Part shown: positions 34,701 to 42,758 of the stretch, in pieces
Position numbering within the stretch: position 1 is the first letter of the stretch
Layout: each line of letters opens with the position of its first letter
Source: Acidimicrobiales bacterium MED-G01
GTDB lineage: Bacteria; Actinomycetota; Acidimicrobiia; Acidimicrobiales; Poriferisodalaceae
Length of the DNA: 56,485 bases
NCBI GenBank assembly: GCA_002457435.1
Contig: NTLA01000012.1
Location: 1-56,485 of the forward strand
Reading direction: 5' to 3'
Translations under genes and position numbers: made by a program
Notes under the pieces: model-generated
What the model was told of the DNA's origin: nothing
The model's database searches: none
The model's input: only the letters and a program-made list of their open reading frames with translations

Positions 34701-35478
34701 CTTCAGCAACTCCTATACGGATTTGTTCAATTCCACTCTGCAAGGCCATAGTCATCAAGCCGATGTCGTAGCTGTAGCTGACCATCCGAAATCCTCGATT
34801 AACCCAGTCAATCCCAGTCTCCACTGAGCCCGCAAGACACGCAGCCGTTTTTTTGTGTTTCTCACAAGCTCCCAAGATCGCGTCGATTCCCTTTTGCATC
34901 TCAGGATGCGCTGTGTCACCGGGCACCTCAAGCGAAAGCGACAAATCGCCGTGGCCTAGGTGGGCTACGTCCACACCAGGTACCGACATTATTTCTTCGG
35001 CGTTGGCTATTCCCTTTGCCGATTCGATAAGAACACAGACCATCGTCCGTTCATGAGCGCCATCAATGATGTCGGGCACTGTTTCGGAGCTGTAGTCATC
35101 ATGGGCCCCTCCAAACATCGCTCCACGTTGACCTGAGGGCGGATACCTTGTCCATCTGACATATTCTTCGGCCTGCTCTGCGGTCTCGCACATCTGAAAG
35201 AGCATGCCCATGGCTCCTATATCGAGCAGGGTTGCCGTGTACTGATACGAAGTGTCGGGTGGTCTGACCAACGGCACTATGTCTAGGCCGCGACAGAGCG
35301 CTAATTGAATTTTCATCTGCTCCATCGAGAAGCCACTGTGTTCCATGTCGTAGAAGACGAAGCTTGAACCGGCGTTTTGGAGTATTTGAGGCAACCCAGC
35401 GCTAAGGAATTCGAAGACCATCGTGCCGTAATGAGTCTCACCGTTCGCCAAGTCAGTCTTTAGGGGGTTCGGACGCAT
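34687..35478 (-). CDS. HpcH/HpaI aldolase/citrate-lyase family protein
   Basis: A 263-residue class II aldolase of the HpcH/HpaI type. 'FVFYDMEHSGFSMEQM' supplies the catalytic His region, 'VCVLIESAKGIANAEEIMSVPGVDVAHLGHGDLSLSL' the metal-binding Glu and Asp. It cleaves 2-keto-3-deoxy or 4-hydroxy-2-ketoacids to pyruvate plus an aldehyde. It is the first gene of the three-gene operon with two dioxygenases. The 459 bases upstream hold the only long gene-poor stretch of the window. Confidence 0.9.
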   Translation of the reverse strand: MRPNPLKTDLANGETHYGTMVFEFLSAGLPQILQNAGSSFVFYDMEHSGFSMEQMKIQLALCRGLDIVPLVRPPDTSYQYTATLLDIGAMGMLFQMCETAEQAEEYVRWTRYPPSGQRGAMFGGAHDDYSSETVPDIIDGAHERTMVCVLIESAKGIANAEEIMSVPGVDVAHLGHGDLSLSLEVPGDTAHPEMQKGIDAILGACEKHKKTAACLAGSVETGIDWVNRGFRMVSYSYDIGLMTMALQSGIEQIRIGVAEDGSH

Positions 35479-35669
35479 CTCGCAAGTGTTGCAGATATGT
35501 CACCCGAAATTCTGATACTCAAAGTAGTCAGCGGCCTTCCACACTCATCGCATCACCGAATACGGCCATCTCATAGGCTCTTAGGTTTTTACCTGAAGGT
35601 TGTCTTGATAATAAGTCAGGTTCGCCAATGCCACTCACCTTGGGCTTACGCCGACAAGAGGACAGCCAT

Positions 35670-35786
35670 ATGGAATTTTTAAGCACGCTCTCTAGACGAC
35701 CTCATTCGCCCTCGTCGCCACACGTGAAGTCTCAACTACTCGATGACACATACGTCTGGCCGGATGATCTTGACCGCGCGAACTGA
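35670..35786 (+). CDS. candidate small protein of 38 residues
   Basis: The frame runs from ATG at 35670 to TGA at 35786. GAGGA lies about 7 bases upstream of the ATG. The product is hydrophilic and ends in 'DDTYVWPDDLDRAN', a plausible short soluble peptide with a basic, Ser/Pro-rich first half. I do not recognise it. It may be a real small gene or chance; it lies just upstream of the candidate light-regulated promoter and could be expressed independently. Confidence 0.4.
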   Translation: MEFLSTLSRRPHSPSSPHVKSQLLDDTYVWPDDLDRAN

Positions 35787-35869
35787 CGCTGAATCCCAGA
35801 AGGTCGCCGATTATTAGGGCGCTACCCGGGGCTGAGATTGAGTCTTTAGAAATTAAAGGACGAGCCGCG

Positions 35870-35898
35870 TTGATCTACACAATATTTGTGTATGCTAT
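35870..35898 (+). promoter_or_regulatory. candidate promoter with dyad in the spacer
   Basis: TTGATC (35870-35875) and TGCTAT (35893-35898) are separated by exactly 17 bases that form a perfect dyad, TACACAA-TAT-TTGTGTA (35876-35892). MerR-type regulators bind such dyads between the -35 and -10 boxes. The -10 box is poor by sigma-70 standards. Right beside it lies the second palindrome at 35895-35912. The promoter assignment is inferred from arrangement only. Confidence 0.45.
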
Positions 35899-35912
35899 TT
35901 AGTACTAAATAG
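35895..35912. promoter_or_regulatory. operator-like palindrome, site 1 (CTATTTAGTACTAAATAG)
   Basis: A perfect 18-base palindrome 26 bases upstream of the small membrane gene at 35938. A near-identical sequence occurs at three other intergenic places in the window (37301, 48011, 50705) and I saw it nowhere else. It is a candidate binding site for a dimeric regulator of the stress island. Confidence 0.65.
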
Positions 35913-35937
35913 AACTAGTCCTTATTGGAGGGCCTTA

Positions 35938-36138
35938 ATGCGCCTAAAGTTAACAACGACCTCAATTGGCTTCTCAAAGCCAAAGATTCTGTTCCTCATA
36001 GCAGGGTTTCTCTCTTTGGCTCTTTCCGTGGGCCTTTGGTTCAGCGGTTCTAAAGATCAAGGAATATTTGTCGGGCTGTGGGTGCCGGCTATTCACTCAC
36101 TCGGGACCTTGGTCCTCACAGACGATCGGCGCGACTGA
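35938..36138 (+). CDS. small membrane protein of 66 residues
   Basis: Two hydrophobic stretches, 'ILFLIAGFLSLALSVGLWF' near residues 17-35 and 'GIFVGLWVPAIHSLGTLVL' near 42-60, suggest a two-helix membrane protein. GGAGGG precedes the ATG by 5 bases. It is the first gene after the candidate promoter and operator and overlaps the next gene by 1 base. I do not recognise a family. Confidence 0.75.
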   Translation: MRLKLTTTSIGFSKPKILFLIAGFLSLALSVGLWFSGSKDQGIFVGLWVPAIHSLGTLVLTDDRRD

Positions 36139-36368
36139 TGAGTGAGACGCTTTTAATGAGCATAGGTGCATCAATGTTTGGTCTCACTGTGTGGGCAGTA
36201 TTGCTGACGGCATACGCCAGCGGTCGTGATGCCTCCCGTAAGGACCTGGCGTTCGGAAATCGTGCCCCAGGTCAATTTCCGACTGGTGAATTTGCTCCTC
36301 AGCCTGGCTACACCCGCGTAGAACCTCCGCGCTCCGGCACTGAGGACGCTGGTAGCCCCGAAGACTGA
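36138..36368 (+). CDS. small single-span membrane protein of 76 residues
   Basis: 'LLMSIGASMFGLTVWAVLLTAYA' (residues 5-27) is one membrane helix; the rest is a Pro/Gly-rich hydrophilic tail. The ATG at 36138 overlaps the stop of the preceding gene by one base, so it is translated in coupling; the upstream in-frame ATG at 36078 would overlap the preceding gene entirely and is rejected. It belongs to the set of small membrane proteins that open this operon. Confidence 0.7.
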   Translation: MSETLLMSIGASMFGLTVWAVLLTAYASGRDASRKDLAFGNRAPGQFPTGEFAPQPGYTRVEPPRSGTEDAGSPED

Positions 36369-36375
36369 CCTCGTT

Positions 36376-36807
36376 GTGTCCCCACTTGTCGCGCTGGTTG
36401 CCCTGGCGACGGCGTCTTTTATGGCCGGAGTTCTATGGGTAATTCAAATAGTTCACTATCCGCTCCTTGATGAGGTGCCTGATTCTTCTATTGAGAGGGT
36501 GGCGCTTCGACACCAACGTCTCATTACTCGAGTAGTGGGTCCCACCATGATTGTTGAGGCCATCAGCAGTCTTTGGATCCTGCTGTTGGTCCCTGAAAGC
36601 CTGTTTTATCTGGCTTTAGCCTCATTTACTTTGTTGCTGATAGCGGTCGGCGTGACAATCTTCCAAGCGGTTCCGCTTCATTCACGAATCGCCCAGGGAA
36701 CGTCTCACCTCATTCCAAGGTTGATTCAAATTAACTGGCCTCGCACGGTCGCTTGGAGTCTGAGGATCCCCTGCGGAGCTCTCCTCGTCTACCAAACCCT
36801 GAATTGA
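36376..36807 (+). CDS. four-helix integral membrane protein
   Basis: A 143-residue hydrophobic protein with about four membrane segments, starting with GTG at 36376. The first segment carries 'FMAGVLWVIQIVHYPLLDEV', followed by 'RHQRLITRVVGPTMIVEAISSLWILLL'. The His and Arg residues in and near the membrane segments resemble uncharacterised proteins that occur near photolyase genes; I cannot name the family. It lies 7 bases after the previous gene and 7 before the SRPBCC gene. Confidence 0.75.
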   Translation: MSPLVALVALATASFMAGVLWVIQIVHYPLLDEVPDSSIERVALRHQRLITRVVGPTMIVEAISSLWILLLVPESLFYLALASFTLLLIAVGVTIFQAVPLHSRIAQGTSHLIPRLIQINWPRTVAWSLRIPCGALLVYQTLN

Positions 36808-36814
36808 AAGAACC

Positions 36815-37264
36815 ATGACTACCAAACAACCGATTGACGTGTCAGTCACGATTAGCCGCCCACCGTCCGAGGTGTGGGGGTATGTGAAAGACATAAAAAG
36901 TCACACCGAGTGGATGCTCGATGCTGAAGCGATCCGCATCACCTCGGATGCTGCGTCGGGCACCGGAACTCGTTTCGAGTGCGACACCAAGGTCGGGCCA
37001 TTTCGGCTGGTCGACAAGATGGAAATTACGGCCTGGGAGGAAAACAAACTGATGGGCGTCAAACATCAAGGAATCGTAAGTGGGTGGGGTCAGTTCTCAC
37101 TAGAACCACGTGGCCCTGATCGCACCGTTTTCCGCTGGGCTGAAAGCCTGAAATTCCCGTGGTATCTCGGAGGTCACCTCGGACAAATAGCGGCCCGCCC
37201 GATCCTCAGGTGGGTATGGAACAGGAACCTCGCCCAGCTGAAGGAACAAGTTGAAACCCGATAA
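36815..37264 (+). CDS. SRPBCC (polyketide cyclase/START-like) protein
   Basis: A 149-residue single-domain SRPBCC protein. 'VSVTISRPPSEVWGYVKDIKSHTEWMLDAEAIRI' is the family N-terminus, and 'VSGWGQFSLEPRGPDRTVFRWAESLKFPW' the later strands. The fold binds hydrophobic ligands in a deep cavity. In this setting it may bind or modify a lipid, isoprenoid or haem-like molecule. It ends the first small operon; a 90-base gap with operator site 2 precedes superoxide dismutase. Confidence 0.85.
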   Translation: MTTKQPIDVSVTISRPPSEVWGYVKDIKSHTEWMLDAEAIRITSDAASGTGTRFECDTKVGPFRLVDKMEITAWEENKLMGVKHQGIVSGWGQFSLEPRGPDRTVFRWAESLKFPWYLGGHLGQIAARPILRWVWNRNLAQLKEQVETR

Positions 37265-37300
37265 CTCTCAGTAAGAGGAACTATTATTTTTTTGCTCTTA

Positions 37301-37316
37301 TATTTAGTGCTAAATA
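37301..37316 (+). promoter_or_regulatory. operator-like palindrome, site 2 (TATTTAGTGCTAAATA)
   Basis: The 7-base arms TATTTAG and CTAAATA flank a TG centre. TTGCTC (37292-37297) and GCTAAT (37317-37322) frame it with a 19-base spacer, the length that MerR-type regulators act on. It lies 38 bases before the GTG start of superoxide dismutase. Confidence 0.65.
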
Positions 37317-37354
37317 GCTAATTAACCATTAAAGTATCGTTGGAAAGGACCATC

Positions 37355-37942
37355 GTGACAATCGAACTCACTCCTCTACCCTTTGAAGCCTCAGCGCTCC
37401 AACCATTCATTAGCGAACGAACAGTCCGCCTCCACCACGGAGGCCACCAAGCGGCTTACGTCAGAAACCTAAACAACATGCTTGACGGCGACACCCGTCC
37501 TCTTTTGGAGGTCATTAACGACGCTCAGGGAGCTGTATTCAATAACGCCGCACAGGTGTGGAACCACGAGTTCCTATGGCAGTCGCTCTCCCCTACCCCA
37601 GGAGCACCGTCCCTAGAACTTCAAGAAGAATTCGACGCTTCTTTTGGTTCGACCGATAATTTCTTAACACAGCTCATTCAGGCTGCAACGTCACAGTTCG
37701 GCTCGGGCTGGGCATGGCTCGTCCACGACGGATCTGGCATGCAGATAACTACTACGGCGAATGCAGATCTACCCAACCTTTCAATCTGCAAACCGCTACT
37801 CACAATTGACGTTTGGGAACACGCGTACTACCTCGACTACGAAAACCGCCGACCGGAATATTTGGAAGCGGTTCTGCGCAACATCGTCAACTGGCAACAC
37901 ATCGACAATCTCTTGCCTCAACGATCCACCAACCACGCATAG
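37355..37942 (+). CDS. sodA: superoxide dismutase (Fe/Mn family)
   Basis: A 195-residue Fe/Mn superoxide dismutase. Metal ligands appear as His27 ('LHHGGH'), His71 ('WNHEF'), Asp152 and His156 ('DVWEHAYY'). It converts superoxide to hydrogen peroxide in the cytoplasm. The start is GTG at 37355, with GGAAAGGA upstream; the TTG at 37340 is less likely. Operator site 2 lies just upstream, which points to regulated expression. It is followed 8 bases later by a nitrobindin-like gene. Whether iron or manganese is used cannot be told. Confidence 0.93.
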   Translation: MTIELTPLPFEASALQPFISERTVRLHHGGHQAAYVRNLNNMLDGDTRPLLEVINDAQGAVFNNAAQVWNHEFLWQSLSPTPGAPSLELQEEFDASFGSTDNFLTQLIQAATSQFGSGWAWLVHDGSGMQITTTANADLPNLSICKPLLTIDVWEHAYYLDYENRRPEYLEAVLRNIVNWQHIDNLLPQRSTNHA

Positions 37943-37950
37943 GAGCGAAC

Positions 37951-38529
37951 ATGGAACTGCACGAAGTGACCCAGGATCTATTTGGCCCGCTCGCGAGTCT
38001 CGCCGGCGATTGGGAAGGCTCTGATGGCTTAGATTTCTCCTTTCACCACGAAGAAGGCGCCACCGGGGACACCCCTTATTACGAAACCGTTCAATTCAAG
38101 CCGTTCGGGCCGGTCGACAATGGCTCTCAAAGCCTTTACGGACTTGACTACAGGATGGCTGCGTGGAGGATGACTGAACTCGACGACGACCCATTCCACA
38201 CGGAAATCGGCTACTGGTTGTATGACCCCGTGGCACATATCCTCAGCCGTTGCTTCATGGTGCCTCGAGGATCCGTATTAATCGCCTCCGGCCAAGTGGC
38301 GCCGAACGCTACAGAGTTCTCGCTGACGGCTGAGCGTGGGTCCACAACGAACGGCATACTCAGCAACTCATATCTGGATCAACAGGCCCGTTCCGAGAGC
38401 TATGAAATCCAGATTTCTGTCACCGACGGAGGCTGGAGCTACGAATCAACCACAGTTCTAGCAATGGCCAACCTGGATAAAAAGCTCAATCACACCGACC
38501 GCAACTCTCTTGTGCGAGCGAAAGGCTGA
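37951..38529 (+). CDS. nitrobindin-like haem-binding beta-barrel protein (FABP/THAP4-like)
   Basis: A 192-residue protein of the nitrobindin/FABP-like beta-barrel family. '[16 protein letters not shown]' near residues 13-28 corresponds to the GxWxGxG family motif, with changes, and '[11 protein letters not shown]' at the end is the recurrent C-terminal motif whose His is the proposed haem ligand. The family converts or scavenges peroxynitrite and NO at ferric haem. AGGAG lies 5 bases before the ATG. It lies between SOD and a sigma factor in one operon, consistent with a reactive-oxygen/nitrogen role. Confidence 0.82.
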   Translation: MELHEVTQDLFGPLASLAGDWEGSDGLDFSFHHEEGATGDTPYYETVQFKPFGPVDNGSQSLYGLDYRMAAWRMTELDDDPFHTEIGYWLYDPVAHILSRCFMVPRGSVLIASGQVAPNATEFSLTAERGSTTNGILSNSYLDQQARSESYEIQISVTDGGWSYESTTVLAMANLDKKLNHTDRNSLVRAKG

Positions 38530-38530
38530 A

Positions 38531-39385
38531 ATGACTACAGCTGCACCCAACACCCTAAACCTGTACCTGAATGAGATCGGCCAACACGAGCTGCTGAGTA
38601 AGGCTGACGAGGTCGATCTGGCTGATCGGATTCGAAAGGCACGGGAAGCATCGCAAAAGATGGAACTCGGCGATTACCGAGACATCAAGCAATTAAAGCA
38701 ACTCGAGCGTCTAGTGAAGAAGGGAGCTCTCGCAAAGGAGCGCTTTATTCTCAGCAACCTTCGTCTGGTCGTCAGCATCGCAAAAAAATACCCAGTGCCC
38801 GGCTCATTGGAACTCGAAGATCTGATCCAAGAAGGGAACATCGGGCTTGAACATGCGGTGGAAAAATTCGATGGACGTAAAGGGTTCAAATTTTCGACCT
38901 ACGGCACATTCTGGATCCGGCAAGCAATTAACCGCTTGATCGATCAGCACAGCAACTTGATCAGAATTCCGGCAGATACGCACAGCGCACTTCGCAGACA
39001 GCTCCGCGAAGCAGATGCCACATCTCCCGAGCTCTCAGTGGAGATGCATAGGATCAACGCTCTTACCAAGGTCGCATCTTTGGACGTTCCGATGGTCGAT
39101 GATGGAGACAAGGATCTCCACGCGGTGCTCGCCTCTCAAGAACAAACTCCAGACGAGTTAGTCACTGAATGGCACCACCAGCAGCTGGTCGTTCAAGCTC
39201 TAGCAAAAATGAGACCACAGGTGCGTCAAATGATCAGACACCGATTCGGTTTGGATGACGGCGTCGAGAAAACCTTCATAGAAATAGGTGACCTTGCAGG
39301 CGTGTCAGCTGAGAGCGCACGGCGAGCGGTCGCAAAGGCCTTAACCGAATTAGCGAATGACCAGGCGTTAAATCCTGCCTCGTGA
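38531..39385 (+). CDS. sigma-70 family RNA polymerase sigma factor (group 2/3)
   Basis: A 284-residue sigma factor. Region 1.2 is '[15 protein letters not shown]', region 2 runs '[65 protein letters not shown]', and region 4 ends with '[23 protein letters not shown]', an unusually diverged recognition helix. It is shorter than the primary sigma factor and lies in the SOD operon, so it is an alternative factor, plausibly for light or oxidative stress. The ATG at 38531 follows AAAGG, two bases after the previous stop. Confidence 0.92.
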   Translation: MTTAAPNTLNLYLNEIGQHELLSKADEVDLADRIRKAREASQKMELGDYRDIKQLKQLERLVKKGALAKERFILSNLRLVVSIAKKYPVPGSLELEDLIQEGNIGLEHAVEKFDGRKGFKFSTYGTFWIRQAINRLIDQHSNLIRIPADTHSALRRQLREADATSPELSVEMHRINALTKVASLDVPMVDDGDKDLHAVLASQEQTPDELVTEWHHQQLVVQALAKMRPQVRQMIRHRFGLDDGVEKTFIEIGDLAGVSAESARRAVAKALTELANDQALNPAS

Positions 39386-39407
39386 AACTTTCGACTCAGC
39401 GATCATC

Positions 39408-39429
39408 ATCTTGGACTACAGACCAAGAT
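39408..39429 (+). other. hairpin between sigma factor and photolyase genes
   Basis: ATCTTGG (39408-39414) pairs perfectly with CCAAGAT (39423-39429) around an 8-base loop. There is no U-run after it, so an intrinsic terminator is unlikely. It may mark partial transcription termination, or a regulator binding site upstream of the photolyase gene. Confidence 0.35.
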
Positions 39430-39452
39430 CCCCTTCATAGGAGTTTCTTCTC

Positions 39453-40811
39453 GTGACCTCTTTGATGGTCTTCACCAGGGATCTTAGAATCGACGACAAT
39501 CCGGCACTATGCGCCGCTGCAGCAGACGGTCCCATTTCCTGTGTGTTCGTTATGGACGACCAGATAGTCAACGCTTCTACTGCCTCGCCGAGACGCCAAG
39601 CCTTTCTGCAGCAATGTCTGGGTGACCTATCGAACTCTTTGGAAGAGCTCGGCGCCGGCCTTGAGGTAATCAGCGGAAACTGGTCTGAACAGGTTCAAAA
39701 ACGGGCACACGAACTCCAAGCCACCAGTGTGCACATCTCAGATGATTACAGTAGCTATGCCAAACGCCGTCTCGATCACCTCGAAAATTGGTGTGTGTCG
39801 CAAAATATTGAATTTCAACGGCACCCAGGAGTGACAGCCCTTCCGCCCGGAGATATCCAACCCGCCGGAGGAGGCGAGTACAAAGTCTTCACGCCCTACT
39901 GGCGCTCCTGGCTTCAGGCTCCAAAACGGCCAACTTTGAGTCCACCAAACTGTCTCGTTAGCATTGATTCGGTCTCAACATCGTCTATTCCTCAGAGTTC
40001 GCGTCAAATTGAGAAACTGCGCACAGATCTAGTTGGCGGCGAGACTCACGGGTTGGAACGGCTCAAGCAGTGGCTGCAAACAGGTGTTAATCGGTATGAG
40101 GAAGATCGCGATATTCCGTCAACTGACGGGACGTCGCTATTGTCGCCTTACCTTCACTTCGGCTGCATTTCACCATTGCGACTCGTTGAATCGTCCAGCA
40201 ACGTGCCCGGTTCCGAGGCTTTCATCAGACAAGTTGCCTGGAGGGATTTCTACTCCCAGATTCTGAATTCGCGTCCCGACGCTTCACGCCATGATTACAG
40301 GAATCGAGGGGACGAATGGGACTACGACGACGACGTATACAAGTCATGGGTTGACGGAACAACAGGGTTTCCTCTCGTAGATGCAGGCATGCGTCAGCTA
40401 CAAGCAGAGGGCCTCATGCATAACCGAGTGAGAATGGTTACTTCGTCGTTTCTTATTAAGAACCTTCATCATGATTGGCGCCTCGGGGCCGACTATTTCA
40501 TGTCCCAGCTCATAGATGGTGACGTGGCTAGTAACTACCTCAACTGGCAGTGGGTGGCGGGTACCGGTACTGACAACAACCCCCATCGCGTACTCAATCC
40601 AACCACCCAAGCAAAGAGATTCGACAACGACGCGAAATACATCCGCAGATGGATTCCTGAGCTCTCTCATCAAAGCGCCATTGACGCAGTTAATCCCTCA
40701 ATAGCGGTGCGGCAAGAAACTGGCTATCCACTTCCAATAGTTGACCATCATGAAAGTGTCGAGATTTTTAAAGGTCGCCGTCTTGCTAACGCCACTAAAA
40801 AGCGTTCTTGA
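39453..40811 (+). CDS. phr: deoxyribodipyrimidine photolyase (cryptochrome/photolyase family, class I)
   Basis: A 452-residue photolyase. The N-terminal antenna domain opens 'VFTRDLRIDDNPAL' and the FAD domain contains 'LSPYLHFGCISP', 'FIRQVAWRDFY', 'GTTGFPLVDAGMRQLQAEGLMHNRVRMVTSSFLIKNLHHDWRLGADYF' and 'ASNYLNWQWVAGTGTDNNPHRVLNP', all standard for class I CPD photolyases. It splits pyrimidine dimers using blue light. The start is GTG at 39453 with AGGAG about 8 bases upstream. Its position after SOD and a sigma factor supports a light-stress island. Confidence 0.95.
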   Translation: MTSLMVFTRDLRIDDNPALCAAAADGPISCVFVMDDQIVNASTASPRRQAFLQQCLGDLSNSLEELGAGLEVISGNWSEQVQKRAHELQATSVHISDDYSSYAKRRLDHLENWCVSQNIEFQRHPGVTALPPGDIQPAGGGEYKVFTPYWRSWLQAPKRPTLSPPNCLVSIDSVSTSSIPQSSRQIEKLRTDLVGGETHGLERLKQWLQTGVNRYEEDRDIPSTDGTSLLSPYLHFGCISPLRLVESSSNVPGSEAFIRQVAWRDFYSQILNSRPDASRHDYRNRGDEWDYDDDVYKSWVDGTTGFPLVDAGMRQLQAEGLMHNRVRMVTSSFLIKNLHHDWRLGADYFMSQLIDGDVASNYLNWQWVAGTGTDNNPHRVLNPTTQAKRFDNDAKYIRRWIPELSHQSAIDAVNPSIAVRQETGYPLPIVDHHESVEIFKGRRLANATKKRS

Positions 40812-40850
40812 GTTTTGTCTGTCACCTAAGAACTGCTATCCATTTCAACC

Positions 40851-41906
40851 ATGAGCCCACCGGTTGCAGGTCAATGCGTATCGAGCTTCACCTTTTCAGC
40901 CCGAGAATCGACGGCGACAGCCAAATGGGCTCGCCGCATTAAGACTATTCCGGGTCTCATAATTGCGTTCATCGTCGCATGGCTCCTTCTGCCCGTTCTG
41001 TTGCTACTTGCAATTCTGACTGACCTTCTGACTGCGAAAGCCTTTTCAAACACCCGACTCATACTGTTTGGTGCCTGGTGGCTCGCGATGGAAGTCTTTG
41101 GGCTCACAGCCGCACTGGCTTTGTGGATAGTTTTCGCCCCCTTTAAACAACTGAGCAGCAACAGATCTCGGCGATGGCATAGCCATCTGCAACGACTGTG
41201 GTCATCCGGCCTGGCTGCCGGGGCGAAGCACACGATACGCCTTCGCTGGAGCGTTGAAGGAGTCGATTGCTTACGACAGAAAGGGCCACTAGTAATCTTG
41301 GCGCGCCACGGTAGTCAGGGAGATGGCCTCCTTGCAGGCGCCCTTCTGTTAAAAGAGGGCCGGCGTCTTCGGTTTATCCTAAAAAAACAGCTTTTGGGTG
41401 ACCCGTGTCTCGATGTTGTTGGACATCGAATACCCAACTATTTCGTTGACAGAGATTCCTTAGACAACAAAGACGAGCTGACCAACATCGGGGTTTTGGC
41501 AAGGGACATGGCCGACGATGAGGCTTTAATTATTTTCCCCGAAGGAACGCGGTTCTCTACAGAAAAGCTAGCGAAAGCCATCGCTGCTCTTTCTGAAACG
41601 GCGCCAACGCGAGTTAAATCGGCTAGCGAACTGCGCTCGGTGCTGCCGCCCCGAACTGCTGGCACACTCGCCGCACTTGCCGAATCAAATGCTGACATAG
41701 TCATCTGCAACCACGTTGGTATCAGCGACATATCGTCCCTTCAACAGCTCCGCGCTGCTGTTCCGTTACAGACTCAGCTCAAATTCAAACTGTGGCGAAC
41801 TCCGAGGTCGGAGGTCAACCAAACTCAGTTTGTTCAGTGGCTAGACGCTCAGTGGGCGATTGTCGACGAGTGGGTCACAAACAACGAGGACATCGCGTCA
41901 CCTTAA
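40851..41906 (+). CDS. lysophospholipid acyltransferase (PlsC-like)
   Basis: A 351-residue acyltransferase. A hydrophobic N-terminus holds two or more membrane segments ('GLIIAFIVAWLLLPVLLLLAILTDLL'). The catalytic HX4D motif is 'ARHGSQGDGLL' and a second motif is 'FPEGTRFS'. It transfers an acyl group to a lysophospholipid or similar acceptor at the membrane. Its place after the photolyase gene suggests membrane lipid remodelling under the same control. It overlaps the convergent DUF1295 gene by 9 bases. Confidence 0.88.
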   Translation: MSPPVAGQCVSSFTFSARESTATAKWARRIKTIPGLIIAFIVAWLLLPVLLLLAILTDLLTAKAFSNTRLILFGAWWLAMEVFGLTAALALWIVFAPFKQLSSNRSRRWHSHLQRLWSSGLAAGAKHTIRLRWSVEGVDCLRQKGPLVILARHGSQGDGLLAGALLLKEGRRLRFILKKQLLGDPCLDVVGHRIPNYFVDRDSLDNKDELTNIGVLARDMADDEALIIFPEGTRFSTEKLAKAIAALSETAPTRVKSASELRSVLPPRTAGTLAALAESNADIVICNHVGISDISSLQQLRAAVPLQTQLKFKLWRTPRSEVNQTQFVQWLDAQWAIVDEWVTNNEDIASP

Positions 41907-42758
41907 ACGAGGCACCAACAGTGGAGTCTTCGATTTGTATTCGATGTATGCCGGATCATTTCCCCAACGGCGATCTGCTTTGGCTTCCAACATTGGAGCA
42001 CCAGAAATTTTCATGAGAAGAGCCCACACAAAGAGCGGAGAGACACTGGTAACTAGCTGCCACCCAGTCAGGGACGGCACAGCAGCCACGGCTAAGCCCG
42101 ACCACAACAGTATTTCTCCAAAATAGTTCGGGTGCCTTGACCTACTCCAGAGACCACTTTGAATATATGAATCATTTCCAACTTCTCGAAATTTCTTCTT
42201 TTGTGCGTCTGCCACTATTTCGAGACTTAGACCAATGATCCAAGCAACGAGTCCCAAGGTCTCGACGATCCCGATGGGTTGGGCGATGCCATCACCAATC
42301 ACGGTCATGACTGGACCCGCAGTGACGACTACCCACGTACCCTGCAAGGTCCATGTCATCAAGAACCACAGGAAGTCACGTTTTATAGCGTCGAAGCGGA
42401 TATCGGACCCGACCAAACGCACCCTGGTAACCAAAAACGATCCGAGCCGAGCCGCCCATACAGCGACCGCTCCTGCAAGGAAAACATCGAGCAAACCGAG
42501 ATTTGCGCGCGCACAAAACGTCGAGAGGAGAACCACCATTCCAAAAGTCGCTGAACCGATTAGGTCAAAAAATCGTTCCGATTGAAGTTTCCAGGCAAAA
42601 GCGAAACCAATCCACTGCAACAGAAGTGCCGCAGCTGCGCCGATGACTATCGGCGGCAAACTAAACCGATCCCAAGATCCGGCAGAACCGCCCAAAGCCA
42701 CGATCGCGATCAAAACAACACCGACCAAGATACCCAAAGATGAAGTTTTCTTATTCAC
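41898..42758 (-). CDS. DUF1295-family membrane protein (steroid-5-alpha-reductase/isoprenylcysteine-methyltransferase-like)
   Basis: A 286-residue protein with about six membrane segments. 'QKKKFREVGNDSYIQSGLWSRSRHPNYFGEILLWSGLAVAA' is the DUF1295 signature. The family resembles steroid 5-alpha reductases, with an NADPH site near that Arg-His-Pro-Asn. The GTG at 42758 overlaps the stop of the preceding SDR gene and has GAGG upstream, so I prefer it over the frame start at 42809. It is the last gene of the minus-strand operon from 47983. Confidence 0.85.
   Translation of the reverse strand: MNKKTSSLGILVGVVLIAIVALGGSAGSWDRFSLPPIVIGAAAALLLQWIGFAFAWKLQSERFFDLIGSATFGMVVLLSTFCARANLGLLDVFLAGAVAVWAARLGSFLVTRVRLVGSDIRFDAIKRDFLWFLMTWTLQGTWVVVTAGPVMTVIGDGIAQPIGIVETLGLVAWIIGLSLEIVADAQKKKFREVGNDSYIQSGLWSRSRHPNYFGEILLWSGLAVAAVPSLTGWQLVTSVSPLFVWALLMKISGAPMLEAKADRRWGNDPAYIEYKSKTPLLVPRLR

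Larger units (their letters stand above)
35479..35937 (+). other. gene-poor intergenic region with promoter and one small reading frame
   Basis: This 459-base stretch separates the aldolase operon from the stress island. Its left part should hold the minus-strand promoter for the aldolase. The middle has a 38-codon reading frame with a ribosome site (35670-35786). The right part carries two palindromes and a candidate promoter directed right. I see no RNA gene or mobile element in it; the longer frame at 35497-35682 lacks a ribosome site and looks random. Confidence 0.6.

Noticed and set aside
35497-35682. 61-residue reading frame in the gene-poor region
   Set aside because: No ribosome site and no plausible protein sequence.
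35876-35892. BlaI/MecI-type operator (TACA...TGTA)
   Set aside because: The spacing between TACA and TGTA is much longer than in BlaI boxes, and no BlaI-like gene is present in the window.
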